DNA from: an uncultured Altererythrobacter sp.
GTDB taxonomy: Bacteria > Pseudomonadota > Alphaproteobacteria > Sphingomonadales > Sphingomonadaceae
Direction of reading: 5' to 3'
Length of the DNA: 7,698 nt
Assembly (NCBI GenBank): GCA_937950385.1
Contig: CALFEA010000254.1
Span: 1 to 7,698 of the forward strand
Position 1 is the first letter of the stretch, and every line of letters begins with the position of its first letter. Under the pieces are notes generated by a model. That model did not search any database. It was given only the letters and a program-made list of their open reading frames with translations, and was not told the DNA's origin. Position numbers and translations under genes: made by a program. Positions 1 to 6,193 of this stretch are shown piece after piece.

Positions 1-1
1 C

Positions 2-1612
2 GTGCCGCAGCTTTCCGGCGATCAAGCAGAGGTTGCAGGGCGGTTGGTTGAAGCGGTGGAAGCAGCCGATTTTGCGCCATTCCTCATCGACGGTGTCACA
101 GGCTCCGGCAAAACCGAGACTTATTTTGAGCCCATGGCCGCTGCGATTAAAGCGGGCCGCCAAGTGCTGATACTGCTGCCCGAGATTGCGCTGACGGAAA
201 ACTTCCTCGTGCGGTTTGAGCAGCGTTTTGGCACGCCGCCAGTGTTATGGCATTCCTCATTGAAATCCACAGAAAGGCGCCGGGCTTGGCGCGCCATTGC
301 CAGCGGCGATGCGCAGGTCGTTGTTGGCGCGCGATCTGCCTTGTTTCTGCCTTATGCAAACCTTGGCCTGATCGTTGTTGATGAGGCGCATGAGGTTTCT
401 TTCAAGCAGGATGACGGCGTGCGCTATAATGCCCGCGATGTCTCGGTTATGCGGGCGCGGTTTGAGAAAATTCCGGTGGTCTTGGCCAGCGCGACCCCTG
501 CGCTGGAAAGCCTCGCTATGGCGGAGAGCGGGGTGTACGAAAAGCTCGACCTCGCCAGCCGCTATGGCGGGGCGCAATTGCCGACGATCCATACGATTGA
601 CTTAACGCAGGAAGAGCCAGAACGCGGGCGGTGGCTCGCCAAACCCTTGGTCGCAGCGCTTGAAGACCGGCTGGCTAAGGGTGAGCAATCGCTGCTTTTT
701 CTCAACCGGCGCGGCTATGCCCCGCTGACCCTGTGCCGCAATTGCGGATACCGTTTTCAATGCCCCAATTGCAGCGCATGGCTGGTCGAGCACCGCCTTT
801 CCAAACGTCTCGCCTGCCATCATTGCGGGCATGAAAAGCCGCCGCCTGAAACCTGCCCCGATTGCGGCGAGCCCGATTGCCTCGTCGCCTGCGGGCCGGG
901 CGTAGAGCGCATCGCGGATGAGGTTGCAGAGATTTTGCCAGAAGCCCGCGTGATGGTCGCAACCTCCGATACTTTGGGCTCGCCCGAACGCGCGGCCGCT
1001 TTTATCGCGGCGGCAGAAGAAGGCGCGATTGATGTAATCGTCGGCACGCAATTGGTGACGAAGGGCTTCCATTTCCCAGAGCTGACTTTGGTGGGCGTGG
1101 TCGATGCCGATCTGGGCCTAGAGGGCGGTGATTTGCGCGCAGCAGAACGCACTTACCAACAAGTCGCACAGGTCGCGGGCCGCGCAGGCCGGGGCGCGAA
1201 ACCGGGCGAAGTCTTGATCCAGACGCGCCACCCCGATGCCGCCGTCATCGCCGCGCTGGCAAATGGCGACCGCGATGCCTTTTATGCCGCTGAAACCGAG
1301 GCAAGAAAGTCGGTCGGCGCCCCGCCCTTTGGCCGCTGGGCGGCGATCATAATCTCAGCTGAGGATGAAAAAGAAGCGCGGCAGGCTGCCAACCGCTTGG
1401 GCGATACGCGGCCCAACCTTGATGATGTTATGGTTCTGGGCCCTGCCCCTGCGCCGCTCGCTTTGCTGCGCGGGCGCTATCGTTACCGCTTTTTGATCAA
1501 TGCGCGCCGCTCCGCCAGTTTGCAGAATGTGCTGCGGCAATGGACGAGCAGCCAAAGCTTTGCGCCCGGTGTCCGCGTGGGGATTGATATTGATCCCTAT
1601 AGTTTCGTCTAA
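2..1612 (+). CDS. priA: Primosomal protein N' (PriA) replication-restart helicase, 5'-truncated by window edge
   Basis: PriA is a 3'-5' superfamily 2 DNA helicase that recognises abandoned replication forks and reloads the replisome in the cytoplasm. The visible 536 residues contain, in order, a Walker A motif GVTGSGKT (visible residues 31-38), the Walker B box DEAH (127-130), motif III with SATP, and eight zinc-binding cysteines in CxxC pairs (245/248, 254/257, 272/275, 285/288). Helicase motifs GTQLVTKG (348-355) and QVAGRAGRG (390-398) follow, then the C-terminal domain ending at TAA 1610-1612. The zinc insertion between helicase lobes is diagnostic of PriA. E. coli PriA is about 730 residues, so roughly 190 N-terminal residues (the 3'-OH/fork-binding domain) lie upstream. 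The GTG at position 2 is therefore an internal codon, not the true start. The gene is followed after 27 bases by the photolyase gene on the same strand. No frameshift or missing motif is seen. Confidence 0.97.
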   Translation: MPQLSGDQAEVAGRLVEAVEAADFAPFLIDGVTGSGKTETYFEPMAAAIKAGRQVLILLPEIALTENFLVRFEQRFGTPPVLWHSSLKSTERRRAWRAIASGDAQVVVGARSALFLPYANLGLIVVDEAHEVSFKQDDGVRYNARDVSVMRARFEKIPVVLASATPALESLAMAESGVYEKLDLASRYGGAQLPTIHTIDLTQEEPERGRWLAKPLVAALEDRLAKGEQSLLFLNRRGYAPLTLCRNCGYRFQCPNCSAWLVEHRLSKRLACHHCGHEKPPPETCPDCGEPDCLVACGPGVERIADEVAEILPEARVMVATSDTLGSPERAAAFIAAAEEGAIDVIVGTQLVTKGFHFPELTLVGVVDADLGLEGGDLRAAERTYQQVAQVAGRAGRGAKPGEVLIQTRHPDAAVIAALANGDRDAFYAAETEARKSVGAPPFGRWAAIIISAEDEKEARQAANRLGDTRPNLDDVMVLGPAPAPLALLRGRYRYRFLINARRSASLQNVLRQWTSSQSFAPGVRVGIDIDPYSFV

Positions 1613-1639
1613 ATCGCGCGCCCTTTCGTAGCTAACCCC

Positions 1640-3196
1640 ATGACTGACCTTACCCTTATCCCGATCCTTGGCGATCAATTGACCCGCACCCTATCTAGCC
1701 TGCGCGGGCAGACCAAAGACGGCAGCGTCATCCTGATGATGGAGGTCTGGGACGAGGCGACTTATGTCAAACACCACAAGCAAAAAATTGCGCTGATCTT
1801 TTCAGCCATGCGGCACTTTGCTGAGGAATTGCGCGCAGATGGTTGGACCGTCGATTACACCCGCCTCGATGATCCGGACAATGCTGGCAACTTTACCGGC
1901 GAGATTGCCCGCGCGATTGAACGCCATGACCCCGCCCAAATCCGCGTGACAGAGGCAAGCGAATGGCGCGTGCTTCAAGCAATGGAGGAATGGCCCGACA
2001 AATTTGCATGCCCCGTCACGATCCTGCCCGATGATCGCTTTATCGCAAGCAAATCCGAATTTGCCGACTGGGCAGAGGATCGCAAGGCGCTGACGATGGA
2101 GCATTTCTACCGCGAAATGCGCAAGAAAACGCAGCTTTTGATGGATGGCGACAAGCCGGAGGGCGGCAAATGGAATTATGATGCGGACAATCGCGAGGCT
2201 CTGGAGGGCGCATTGTTTGTGCCGCCCCGCCCGCGCTTCGCCTCCGACACAATCACCAGCGAAGTTTTGGAATTGGTCGAGACGCGCTTTCCTGATCATT
2301 TCGGCGCGCTGACCCCGTTTGAATGGCCCGTCACCCGCGAAGAGGCGCTGAAAGCTGCAGACGCGTTTTTCGCTGAACGGATTGAGCAATTTGGCCCCTA
2401 TCAAGATGCGATGGTCTATGGCTCAGACGATCTTTATCACTCCATGCTTTCCACCAGCATCAACATTGGCCTGCTTGATCCGATCGAGCTGTGCGAACGC
2501 GCCGAGATTGCTTACAAGCAAGGCAAAGCGCCGCTCAATTCTGTCGAGGGTTTCATCCGCCAGATTATCGGCTGGCGCGAATATGTGCGCGGGTTTTATT
2601 GGTATTTCACACCAGCATTGGCCGAAGCGAATGAGTTGGAGGCCACTCGCCCTTTGCCAGAGTTTTTCTGGACCGGTCAGACTGATATGCGCTGTTTATC
2701 GGATAGCATTCGCTCCACCCATAATAACGCCCATGCGCACCATATTCAGCGGCTAATGGTGCTGGGCAATTTCTGCCTTCTGGCGGGTATTGACCCGGGC
2801 GAAGTGCAAGACTGGTTCCTCGCCGTTTATGCCGATGCGTTTGAATGGGTTGAGCTGCCCAATGTCGCCGGCATGATCCTTTATGCAGATGGCGGCAGGC
2901 TGGCGACCAAGCCCTATGCGGCCAGCGGCAATTACATCAACAAAATGTCCGATTATTGCAAGGAATGCCGCTATAAAGTCAGCGTCAAAACCGGCGAGGA
3001 TGCCTGCCCGTTCAATCCCCTTTATTGGCACTTTATGGACCGCCACCGCGACCGGCTGAAAAGCAACCACCGCATCGGGCGCATCTATGCCAATTGGGAC
3101 CGGATGGGTGAGGAAAAGCAAAGCGAATATTTGCAAAGCGCGCAGAAATTCCTCGACACATTGGAGCCAGCAAGCAAGGGTTGGGCAAGAGATTAA
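1640..3196 (+). CDS. phrB: FeS-BCP / PhrB-type (6-4) photolyase-cryptochrome (deoxyribodipyrimidine photolyase-related protein)
   Basis: This 518-residue flavoprotein belongs to the iron-sulfur bacterial cryptochrome/photolyase class. Agrobacterium PhrB of that class repairs (6-4) UV photoproducts with light, using FAD, a lumazine antenna and a [4Fe-4S] cluster. The N-terminal part (ILGDQL near residue 9) is the antenna-binding alpha/beta domain. The helical FAD domain carries the motif around GWREY (311-315). Cys352, Cys440, Cys443 and Cys456 have the same spacing as the PhrB cluster ligands as I recall them (350, 438, 441, 454). Histidines 367/368 sit where PhrB has the active-site His365/366. 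All key residues are present, so an active repair enzyme is likely, though a cryptochrome-like signalling role cannot be excluded. The ATG at 1640 gives a normal N-terminus, but the 27-base gap after priA has no clear Shine-Dalgarno sequence. A GST gene follows after 19 bases. Confidence 0.93.
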   Translation: MTDLTLIPILGDQLTRTLSSLRGQTKDGSVILMMEVWDEATYVKHHKQKIALIFSAMRHFAEELRADGWTVDYTRLDDPDNAGNFTGEIARAIERHDPAQIRVTEASEWRVLQAMEEWPDKFACPVTILPDDRFIASKSEFADWAEDRKALTMEHFYREMRKKTQLLMDGDKPEGGKWNYDADNREALEGALFVPPRPRFASDTITSEVLELVETRFPDHFGALTPFEWPVTREEALKAADAFFAERIEQFGPYQDAMVYGSDDLYHSMLSTSINIGLLDPIELCERAEIAYKQGKAPLNSVEGFIRQIIGWREYVRGFYWYFTPALAEANELEATRPLPEFFWTGQTDMRCLSDSIRSTHNNAHAHHIQRLMVLGNFCLLAGIDPGEVQDWFLAVYADAFEWVELPNVAGMILYADGGRLATKPYAASGNYINKMSDYCKECRYKVSVKTGEDACPFNPLYWHFMDRHRDRLKSNHRIGRIYANWDRMGEEKQSEYLQSAQKFLDTLEPASKGWARD

Positions 3197-3199
3197 TCT

Positions 3200-3204
3200 A
3201 GGAG
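3200..3204 (+). promoter_or_regulatory. Ribosome binding site of the GST gene
   Basis: AGGAG lies 11 bases before the ATG at 3216, just after the photolyase stop codon (3194-3196). It supports the 3216 start and independent translation initiation of the GST gene within a shared transcript. Confidence 0.65.
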
Positions 3205-3215
3205 AAGCTTGAGCT

Positions 3216-3848
3216 ATGTTGACCATTCACCACCTGCGCATTTCGCAAAGCGAGCGCATCGTCTGGCTGTGCGAGGAATTGGGCCTCGAATATGATCTCA
3301 AGCTTTATAACCGCGACCCAGAAACGCGCCTTGCACCTGCCGAATTGAAAGCGCTGCACCCGATGGAAATTGCGCCGCTGATCCAAGATGGCGACACGCT
3401 TTTGGGGGAAAGCGGCGCGATCATAGACTACATCGTGGGCAAGTATGCGCCCGATACGGATTTAGTACCAGGCCCGGACCATCCCGATTTTGCCGATCAT
3501 TTGTATTGGTATCACTTCGCCAATGCGACATTGATGACCAATGGCATGATGAGCATCGCGGTGAATGCCGTGGGTGCAGAAATGCCGCCGCCGCTTATGA
3601 AGCGCATCACCAATGCATGGGCCGCGATTGAGCGGCGTCTGGGCGAGGCAGATTATTTTGGCGGCGCGCAGCTAACCACAGCGGACATTATGCTCGGCTT
3701 CTCGCTCACCACAGCGCGCGCATTTAACGATATGAGCATTGAGCACATGCCCAATTTGCAGGCCTATTTGAAGCGAATCGGCGCACGCGATGCCTACAAC
3801 CGTGCCTTCGCCAAGGCCGAACCGGGCATGCCGCCAAAGCTGGATTGA
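3216..3848 (+). CDS. Glutathione S-transferase family protein (Gtt1-like)
   Basis: A cytosolic GST of 210 residues, a normal length for the family; such enzymes conjugate or reduce substrates with glutathione in detoxification and oxidative stress. The N-terminal thioredoxin-fold domain has a Ser-rich first loop (Ser10, Ser12) in the RISQSERIVWLCEELGLEY segment, typical of Gtt1-like bacterial GSTs. It also has the cis-proline (Pro54, in EIAPL) and the glutathione gamma-glutamyl binding motif E65-S66-G67-A68-I69. The helical C-terminal domain has the N-capping box LTTAD (Thr154 to Asp157). The gene begins 19 bases after the photolyase stop, so the two probably share a transcript. Substrate cannot be told from sequence. 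The fold assignment is firm; the subfamily name is an inference from the loop motif and general similarity. Confidence 0.9.
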   Translation: MLTIHHLRISQSERIVWLCEELGLEYDLKLYNRDPETRLAPAELKALHPMEIAPLIQDGDTLLGESGAIIDYIVGKYAPDTDLVPGPDHPDFADHLYWYHFANATLMTNGMMSIAVNAVGAEMPPPLMKRITNAWAAIERRLGEADYFGGAQLTTADIMLGFSLTTARAFNDMSIEHMPNLQAYLKRIGARDAYNRAFAKAEPGMPPKLD

Positions 3849-3890
3849 TCCGGTGATTGCAATATATGATGCATTTTGCACACAATCAGG

Positions 3891-3917
3891 CAAACTTCGT
3901 GTGACATAAGAAGTTTG
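3891..3917. repeat. Perfect 8-bp inverted repeat between the GST and small-peptide genes
   Basis: CAAACTTC (3891-3898) is repeated as its reverse complement GAAGTTTG (3910-3917) with 11 bases between. The right arm ends three bases before a candidate -35 box (3921). It may be an operator for the downstream gene. It could instead be a weak terminator hairpin for the GST transcript, although only a broken T run (TTATT) follows it. Confidence 0.5.
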
Positions 3918-3920
3918 TTA

Positions 3921-3948
3921 TTGGCATAGACGCAGAGGCTGTTCTATT
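3921..3948 (+). promoter_or_regulatory. Candidate sigma70-type promoter of the small-peptide gene
   Basis: TTGGCA (3921-3926, five of six matches to TTGACA) is followed after 16 bases by TCTATT (3943-3948, four of six matches to TATAAT). Transcription would start near 3955, leaving a leader of about 30 bases that holds the ribosome binding site. The placement fits a monocistronic gene closed by the terminator at 4235-4262. Promoter calling by eye in alphaproteobacteria is uncertain. Confidence 0.4.
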
Positions 3949-3970
3949 GGGCGGTGAAACTTCAAGATTT

Positions 3971-3976
3971 AAAAGG
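3971..3976 (+). promoter_or_regulatory. Ribosome binding site deciding the small-peptide start
   Basis: AAAAGG ends nine bases before the ATG at 3986. It favours that ATG over the earlier in-frame TTG at 3947, which would overlap the predicted -10 box and put extra residues in front of a good signal sequence. Confidence 0.55.
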
Positions 3977-3985
3977 TATATTTAC

Positions 3986-4201
3986 ATGAAGAAAATCGGA
4001 CTTATCGCTGGTAGCATCGCGCTTGCAGCTACACCTGCATTGGCTGAAACGCAGCGCAATGCAGAGCCTGTAACCGGCGAAAGCGGAATCGAAGGAATGA
4101 GCACTGTTGGTCTTATCCTCAGCGTTATCGCGGCGGGCATTCTCGCTGGAACGATTTTCTTCTCCGGCGATGACGGTGATGATGAGCCTGTAAGCGCGTA
4201 A
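3986..4201 (+). CDS. Small exported or membrane-anchored peptide of unknown function (71 aa)
   Basis: I do not recognise a characterised family. The product starts MKKIGLIAGSIALAATPALA, a textbook Sec signal peptide (Lys-Lys n-region, hydrophobic core, Ala-Leu-Ala before a likely cleavage between residues 20 and 21). The predicted mature part is about 51 residues: a short polar stretch (21-38), a hydrophobic helix rich in Gly, Ala and Ile (about 40-60) that could span the inner membrane, and an acidic tail with DDGDDE ending in PVSA. If the signal is cleaved, the topology would be N-out with a cytoplasmic acidic tail, which is unusual given the positive-inside rule; alternatively the helix may mediate oligomerisation. 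The gene has its own candidate promoter, a good ribosome binding site and a strong terminator, suggesting separate and possibly high expression. Similar short peptides with a PVS-type end are, as far as I recall, common in sphingomonads, but no function is known to me. Confidence 0.8.
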   Translation: MKKIGLIAGSIALAATPALAETQRNAEPVTGESGIEGMSTVGLILSVIAAGILAGTIFFSGDDGDDEPVSA

Positions 4202-4234
4202 TTGCCTGACAGCTTAGACGGTTAGTCTATAAAG

Positions 4235-4262
4235 AGGCCTCGGGTTTTCCCGGGGCTTTTTT
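4235..4262 (+). terminator. Strong intrinsic terminator after the small-peptide gene
   Basis: GCCTCGGG (4237-4244) pairs with CCCGGGGC (4249-4256) through one T-G wobble, with a TTTT loop, followed by six Ts (4257-4262). Two further A-T/G-T pairs extend the base of the stem. It begins 33 bases after the peptide stop codon. It stands between convergent genes and may also help end the minus-strand ada transcript, although on that strand the hairpin is followed only by a short mixed T stretch. Confidence 0.88.
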
Positions 4263-4296
4263 GTTTCTGCTAACATCGTTTAGGAGCAGCATTGGT

Positions 4297-5046
4297 TCAT
4301 CCGCCAAACGCTTTTGTTGCTACGGCTTCAACGCTCGCCATCGCCTCGCGCCAAGGCCCCGGCCCATAACTAATCCGCGACACGCCTAGCTCAGCCAATT
4401 GCGCATTAGCCAGCATGCCCGGCAATCGCATGGCATTGATCGGCGCAGCGGCTTCTGCGCACATACGCTGGATCAAATCTGGATCACTGAGACCCGGCAC
4501 AAAGACGCAGCCCGCTCCTGCTGAATGATAAGCATTTGCCCGGAGAATAGCCGCTTCAACCAATTCGCCGCGATTGGGATCCTCGCCGGCCATCAAGGGC
4601 CCAAGGAAAGTGTCGGTTCGCGCATTCACAAACAGTCCCGCCTCACTCACCGCAGCAATGCGTTCGGCCTGTGCATTCACATCGCGCAGCCCCTCGCCGC
4701 CGATCAACCGGTCTTCCAGATTGCAACCAATGGCGCCCGCATCAACGAGCATCGCTGCATTCTTGGCAAGCGTCTCCAAGTCGCCCGCAAAACCGCTTTC
4801 CATATCCACAGTAAGCGGCAAGCCAGAAATCACGCCCGCGATCTGACGCGCAGCCTCCACCAATGCGCCAAAGGGCATGGCTTCGCCATCATCAAACCCT
4901 TTCGCACCGGCCAAGCCTGCGCTGCCCGTTGCAATCGCTTTTGCCCCTGCTTTAGCAACCGCCTGCGCGCTGCCTGCATCCCAAATATTGAACAATATGA
5001 GCGGTGCGCCCGGCTGGTGGAGCGCTGCAAATTCTGATTTGGTCAT
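4297..5046 (-). CDS. Isocitrate lyase / PEP mutase superfamily enzyme (probable C-C or P-C bond lyase or mutase)
   Basis: A 249-residue (beta/alpha)8-barrel enzyme of the isocitrate lyase/phosphoenolpyruvate mutase superfamily, whose members act on 2-oxo or 2-hydroxy acids with Mg2+. Visible signatures are NIWDAGSA (residues 20-27) and ATGSAG (39-44). Asp52/Asp53 lie in the GFDDGE loop, and metal-binding Asp81 and Glu83 in VDMESGF. Glu111 is in NLED, and Arg143 is in NARTD. The DxE pair replaces the DxD of true PEP mutase. The KKCGH catalytic motif of isocitrate lyase is absent, so it is neither a classical isocitrate lyase nor a proven PEP mutase; substrate is unknown. The start ATG lies one base beyond the ada stop, and AGGAG precedes it by ten bases, so it is almost certainly co-transcribed with and downstream of ada. 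Stop TGA at 4297-4299. Confidence 0.88.
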   Translation of the reverse strand: MTKSEFAALHQPGAPLILFNIWDAGSAQAVAKAGAKAIATGSAGLAGAKGFDDGEAMPFGALVEAARQIAGVISGLPLTVDMESGFAGDLETLAKNAAMLVDAGAIGCNLEDRLIGGEGLRDVNAQAERIAAVSEAGLFVNARTDTFLGPLMAGEDPNRGELVEAAILRANAYHSAGAGCVFVPGLSDPDLIQRMCAEAAAPINAMRLPGMLANAQLAELGVSRISYGPGPWREAMASVEAVATKAFGG

Positions 5047-5047
5047 G

Positions 5048-6112
5048 CTAGAATAACTCCTCTTGAGTTTTGTTGGTTTTGGCGTCTTCGCGCTTCAACA
5101 ATTCTGCCTTGATTTTCGTCCCATAGGCATAGCCGCCAATGCTGCCATCGGCCTGCACCACGCGATGGCATGGGATCAGCACAGCGATATTATTCGCCCC
5201 ATTTGCGCCGCCAACTGCGCGGCTGGCCTTGGGATTGCCGAGAGCAGCGGCAAGCTCGCCATAGCTGCGCGTTTCGCCGGCAGGAATTTCGCGCAAAGCC
5301 TGCCACACGCTTTGCTGAAAGGCCGTGCCTTTCACATCCAGCGGAATATCGCGGGCCGTTCCTGGCTCTTCTACCGCGGCCAAAACCCGCGCAAACAGAT
5401 CGCGAAAAGCATCACCGCCTTCGATCAATTCCGCCTTAGGAAAGCGCGCGCGCAATTCGGCCTCGCCCTCGCCAAAAGCCAGACAGCATACGCCTTTATC
5501 GGTGGCCGCGACCAACATGCCCCCCAAAGTCGTTGGCATCACGGCCCAATGCACCGTGCGCCCTGCCCCGCCGCCAGACCAATCGCTTGCCGTCATGCTC
5601 ATTTTGCCCTTCATCCCGTCGTAAAAGCGCGAAGGCGCGCTATAGCCTGCTTTATAGATTGCGCCGCTCACGCTGTCCTCGCTCACCAATGCTTCCCGCG
5701 CACGCTCCTCTCTTAGCGCGCGCCCGTAAGCTGCTGGTGAGAGCCCTGTTGCTCGTTTGAAAATACGCTGAAAATGGGTCTGCGAATAGCCGGTTAGCAC
5801 GCCTAATGCGGCCAGACTTGGCGGCGTTTCAGCCTCTTTAATCGCCGCAATGGCTTGCGCAATTGCCGCTTCCTCGCGCGATTGTTGGTCAGGAGCGCAG
5901 CGTTTGCAGGCGCGCAAACCCGCCGCCTCTGCGCCTTCGCAGCTGTCATAGAAATGCACATTCTTGCGCAATGGCATGCGCGCTGCACAGGACGGTCGGC
6001 AATAGATCCCAGTGGAATGCACGCCGGTAACGAACACGCCATCATAGCGGCGATCCTTTGCCGCTGCGATCCGCCAACGCGCATCATCATCAAGAGAAGC
6101 GTTATCCATCAT
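5048..6112 (-). CDS. ada: Ada: bifunctional methylphosphotriester-sensing activator and O6-methylguanine-DNA methyltransferase
   Basis: This 354-residue protein repairs alkylated DNA and, when self-methylated, activates the adaptive response. The N-terminal zinc domain has Cys38, Cys42, Cys69 and Cys72, the same numbers as in E. coli Ada; Cys38 is the methylphosphotriester acceptor there. An AraC-type helix-turn-helix region follows (about 85-170, with the GYSQTHFQRIFKRATGLSP segment). The C-terminal methyltransferase domain includes the FQQSVWQALREIPAGETRSY region and active-site Cys315 in PCHRV. The residue match supports the ATG at 6110-6112; the adjacent second ATG (6107-6109) would differ by one residue. 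AAGGGG at 6116-6121 is the likely ribosome binding site. It is first in a two-gene unit with the PEP-mutase-like gene and divergent from the protease gene. Autoregulation is expected from the family but no convincing Ada box was found. Confidence 0.97.
   Translation of the reverse strand: MMDNASLDDDARWRIAAAKDRRYDGVFVTGVHSTGIYCRPSCAARMPLRKNVHFYDSCEGAEAAGLRACKRCAPDQQSREEAAIAQAIAAIKEAETPPSLAALGVLTGYSQTHFQRIFKRATGLSPAAYGRALREERAREALVSEDSVSGAIYKAGYSAPSRFYDGMKGKMSMTASDWSGGGAGRTVHWAVMPTTLGGMLVAATDKGVCCLAFGEGEAELRARFPKAELIEGGDAFRDLFARVLAAVEEPGTARDIPLDVKGTAFQQSVWQALREIPAGETRSYGELAAALGNPKASRAVGGANGANNIAVLIPCHRVVQADGSIGGYAYGTKIKAELLKREDAKTNKTQEELF
5057..5061 (-). promoter_or_regulatory. Ribosome binding site for the PEP-mutase-like gene inside the end of ada
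   Basis: Read on the minus strand, AGGAG lies within the last codons of ada, ten bases before the downstream ATG (5044-5046). It fixes that start and supports translational coupling across the one-base gap. Confidence 0.65.
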
Positions 6113-6193
6113 TGCCCCCTTCTGTCATGAAATGTGCGGGCCTGCATCCCGATGCTTGCGGTCAATGTAAAAAGCCGAGTAAAGATGCATCCA
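6113..6193. promoter_or_regulatory. Divergent intergenic region between ada and the protease gene
   Basis: These 81 bases must hold the promoters of both ada (leftward) and the protease gene (rightward), unless promoters lie inside the coding regions. Only weak matches are visible: TTGACC on the minus strand (6160-6165) resembles a -35 box but has no good -10 partner. Assignment rests on gene arrangement, not on a clear motif. Confidence 0.35.

Noticed and set aside
1802..2404. 200-codon minus-strand frame opposite the photolyase
   Set aside because: It is antisense to a well conserved gene, with no recognisable motif and no ribosome site that I can see. It is a shadow frame.
3947..3985. Upstream TTG start adding 13 residues to the small peptide
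   Set aside because: It overlaps the candidate -10 box, lacks a ribosome site and would place a charged stretch before a signal peptide that starts cleanly at the 3986 ATG.
4215..4229. Small hairpin TAGAC/GTCTA after the peptide gene
   Set aside because: Only five pairs and no T run. The strong terminator just downstream explains the region.
5063..5716. Long plus-strand open frame (217 codons) opposite ada
   Set aside because: It lies wholly antisense to the conserved methyltransferase and helix-turn-helix domains of Ada, and its product shows no domain pattern.
6156..6168. Possible Ada box upstream of ada (GCAA on the minus strand at 6156-6159)
   Set aside because: The E. coli box is AAT, six bases, GCAA. 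Here the three bases at the right distance read ACA, so only the four-base half matches, which is expected by chance.
6156..6185. Plus-strand promoter TTGCGG, 18 bases, TAAAGA for the protease gene
   Set aside because: Transcription would start almost at the ATG (6194), giving a leaderless mRNA. The boxes are poor matches and the arrangement is not otherwise supported.
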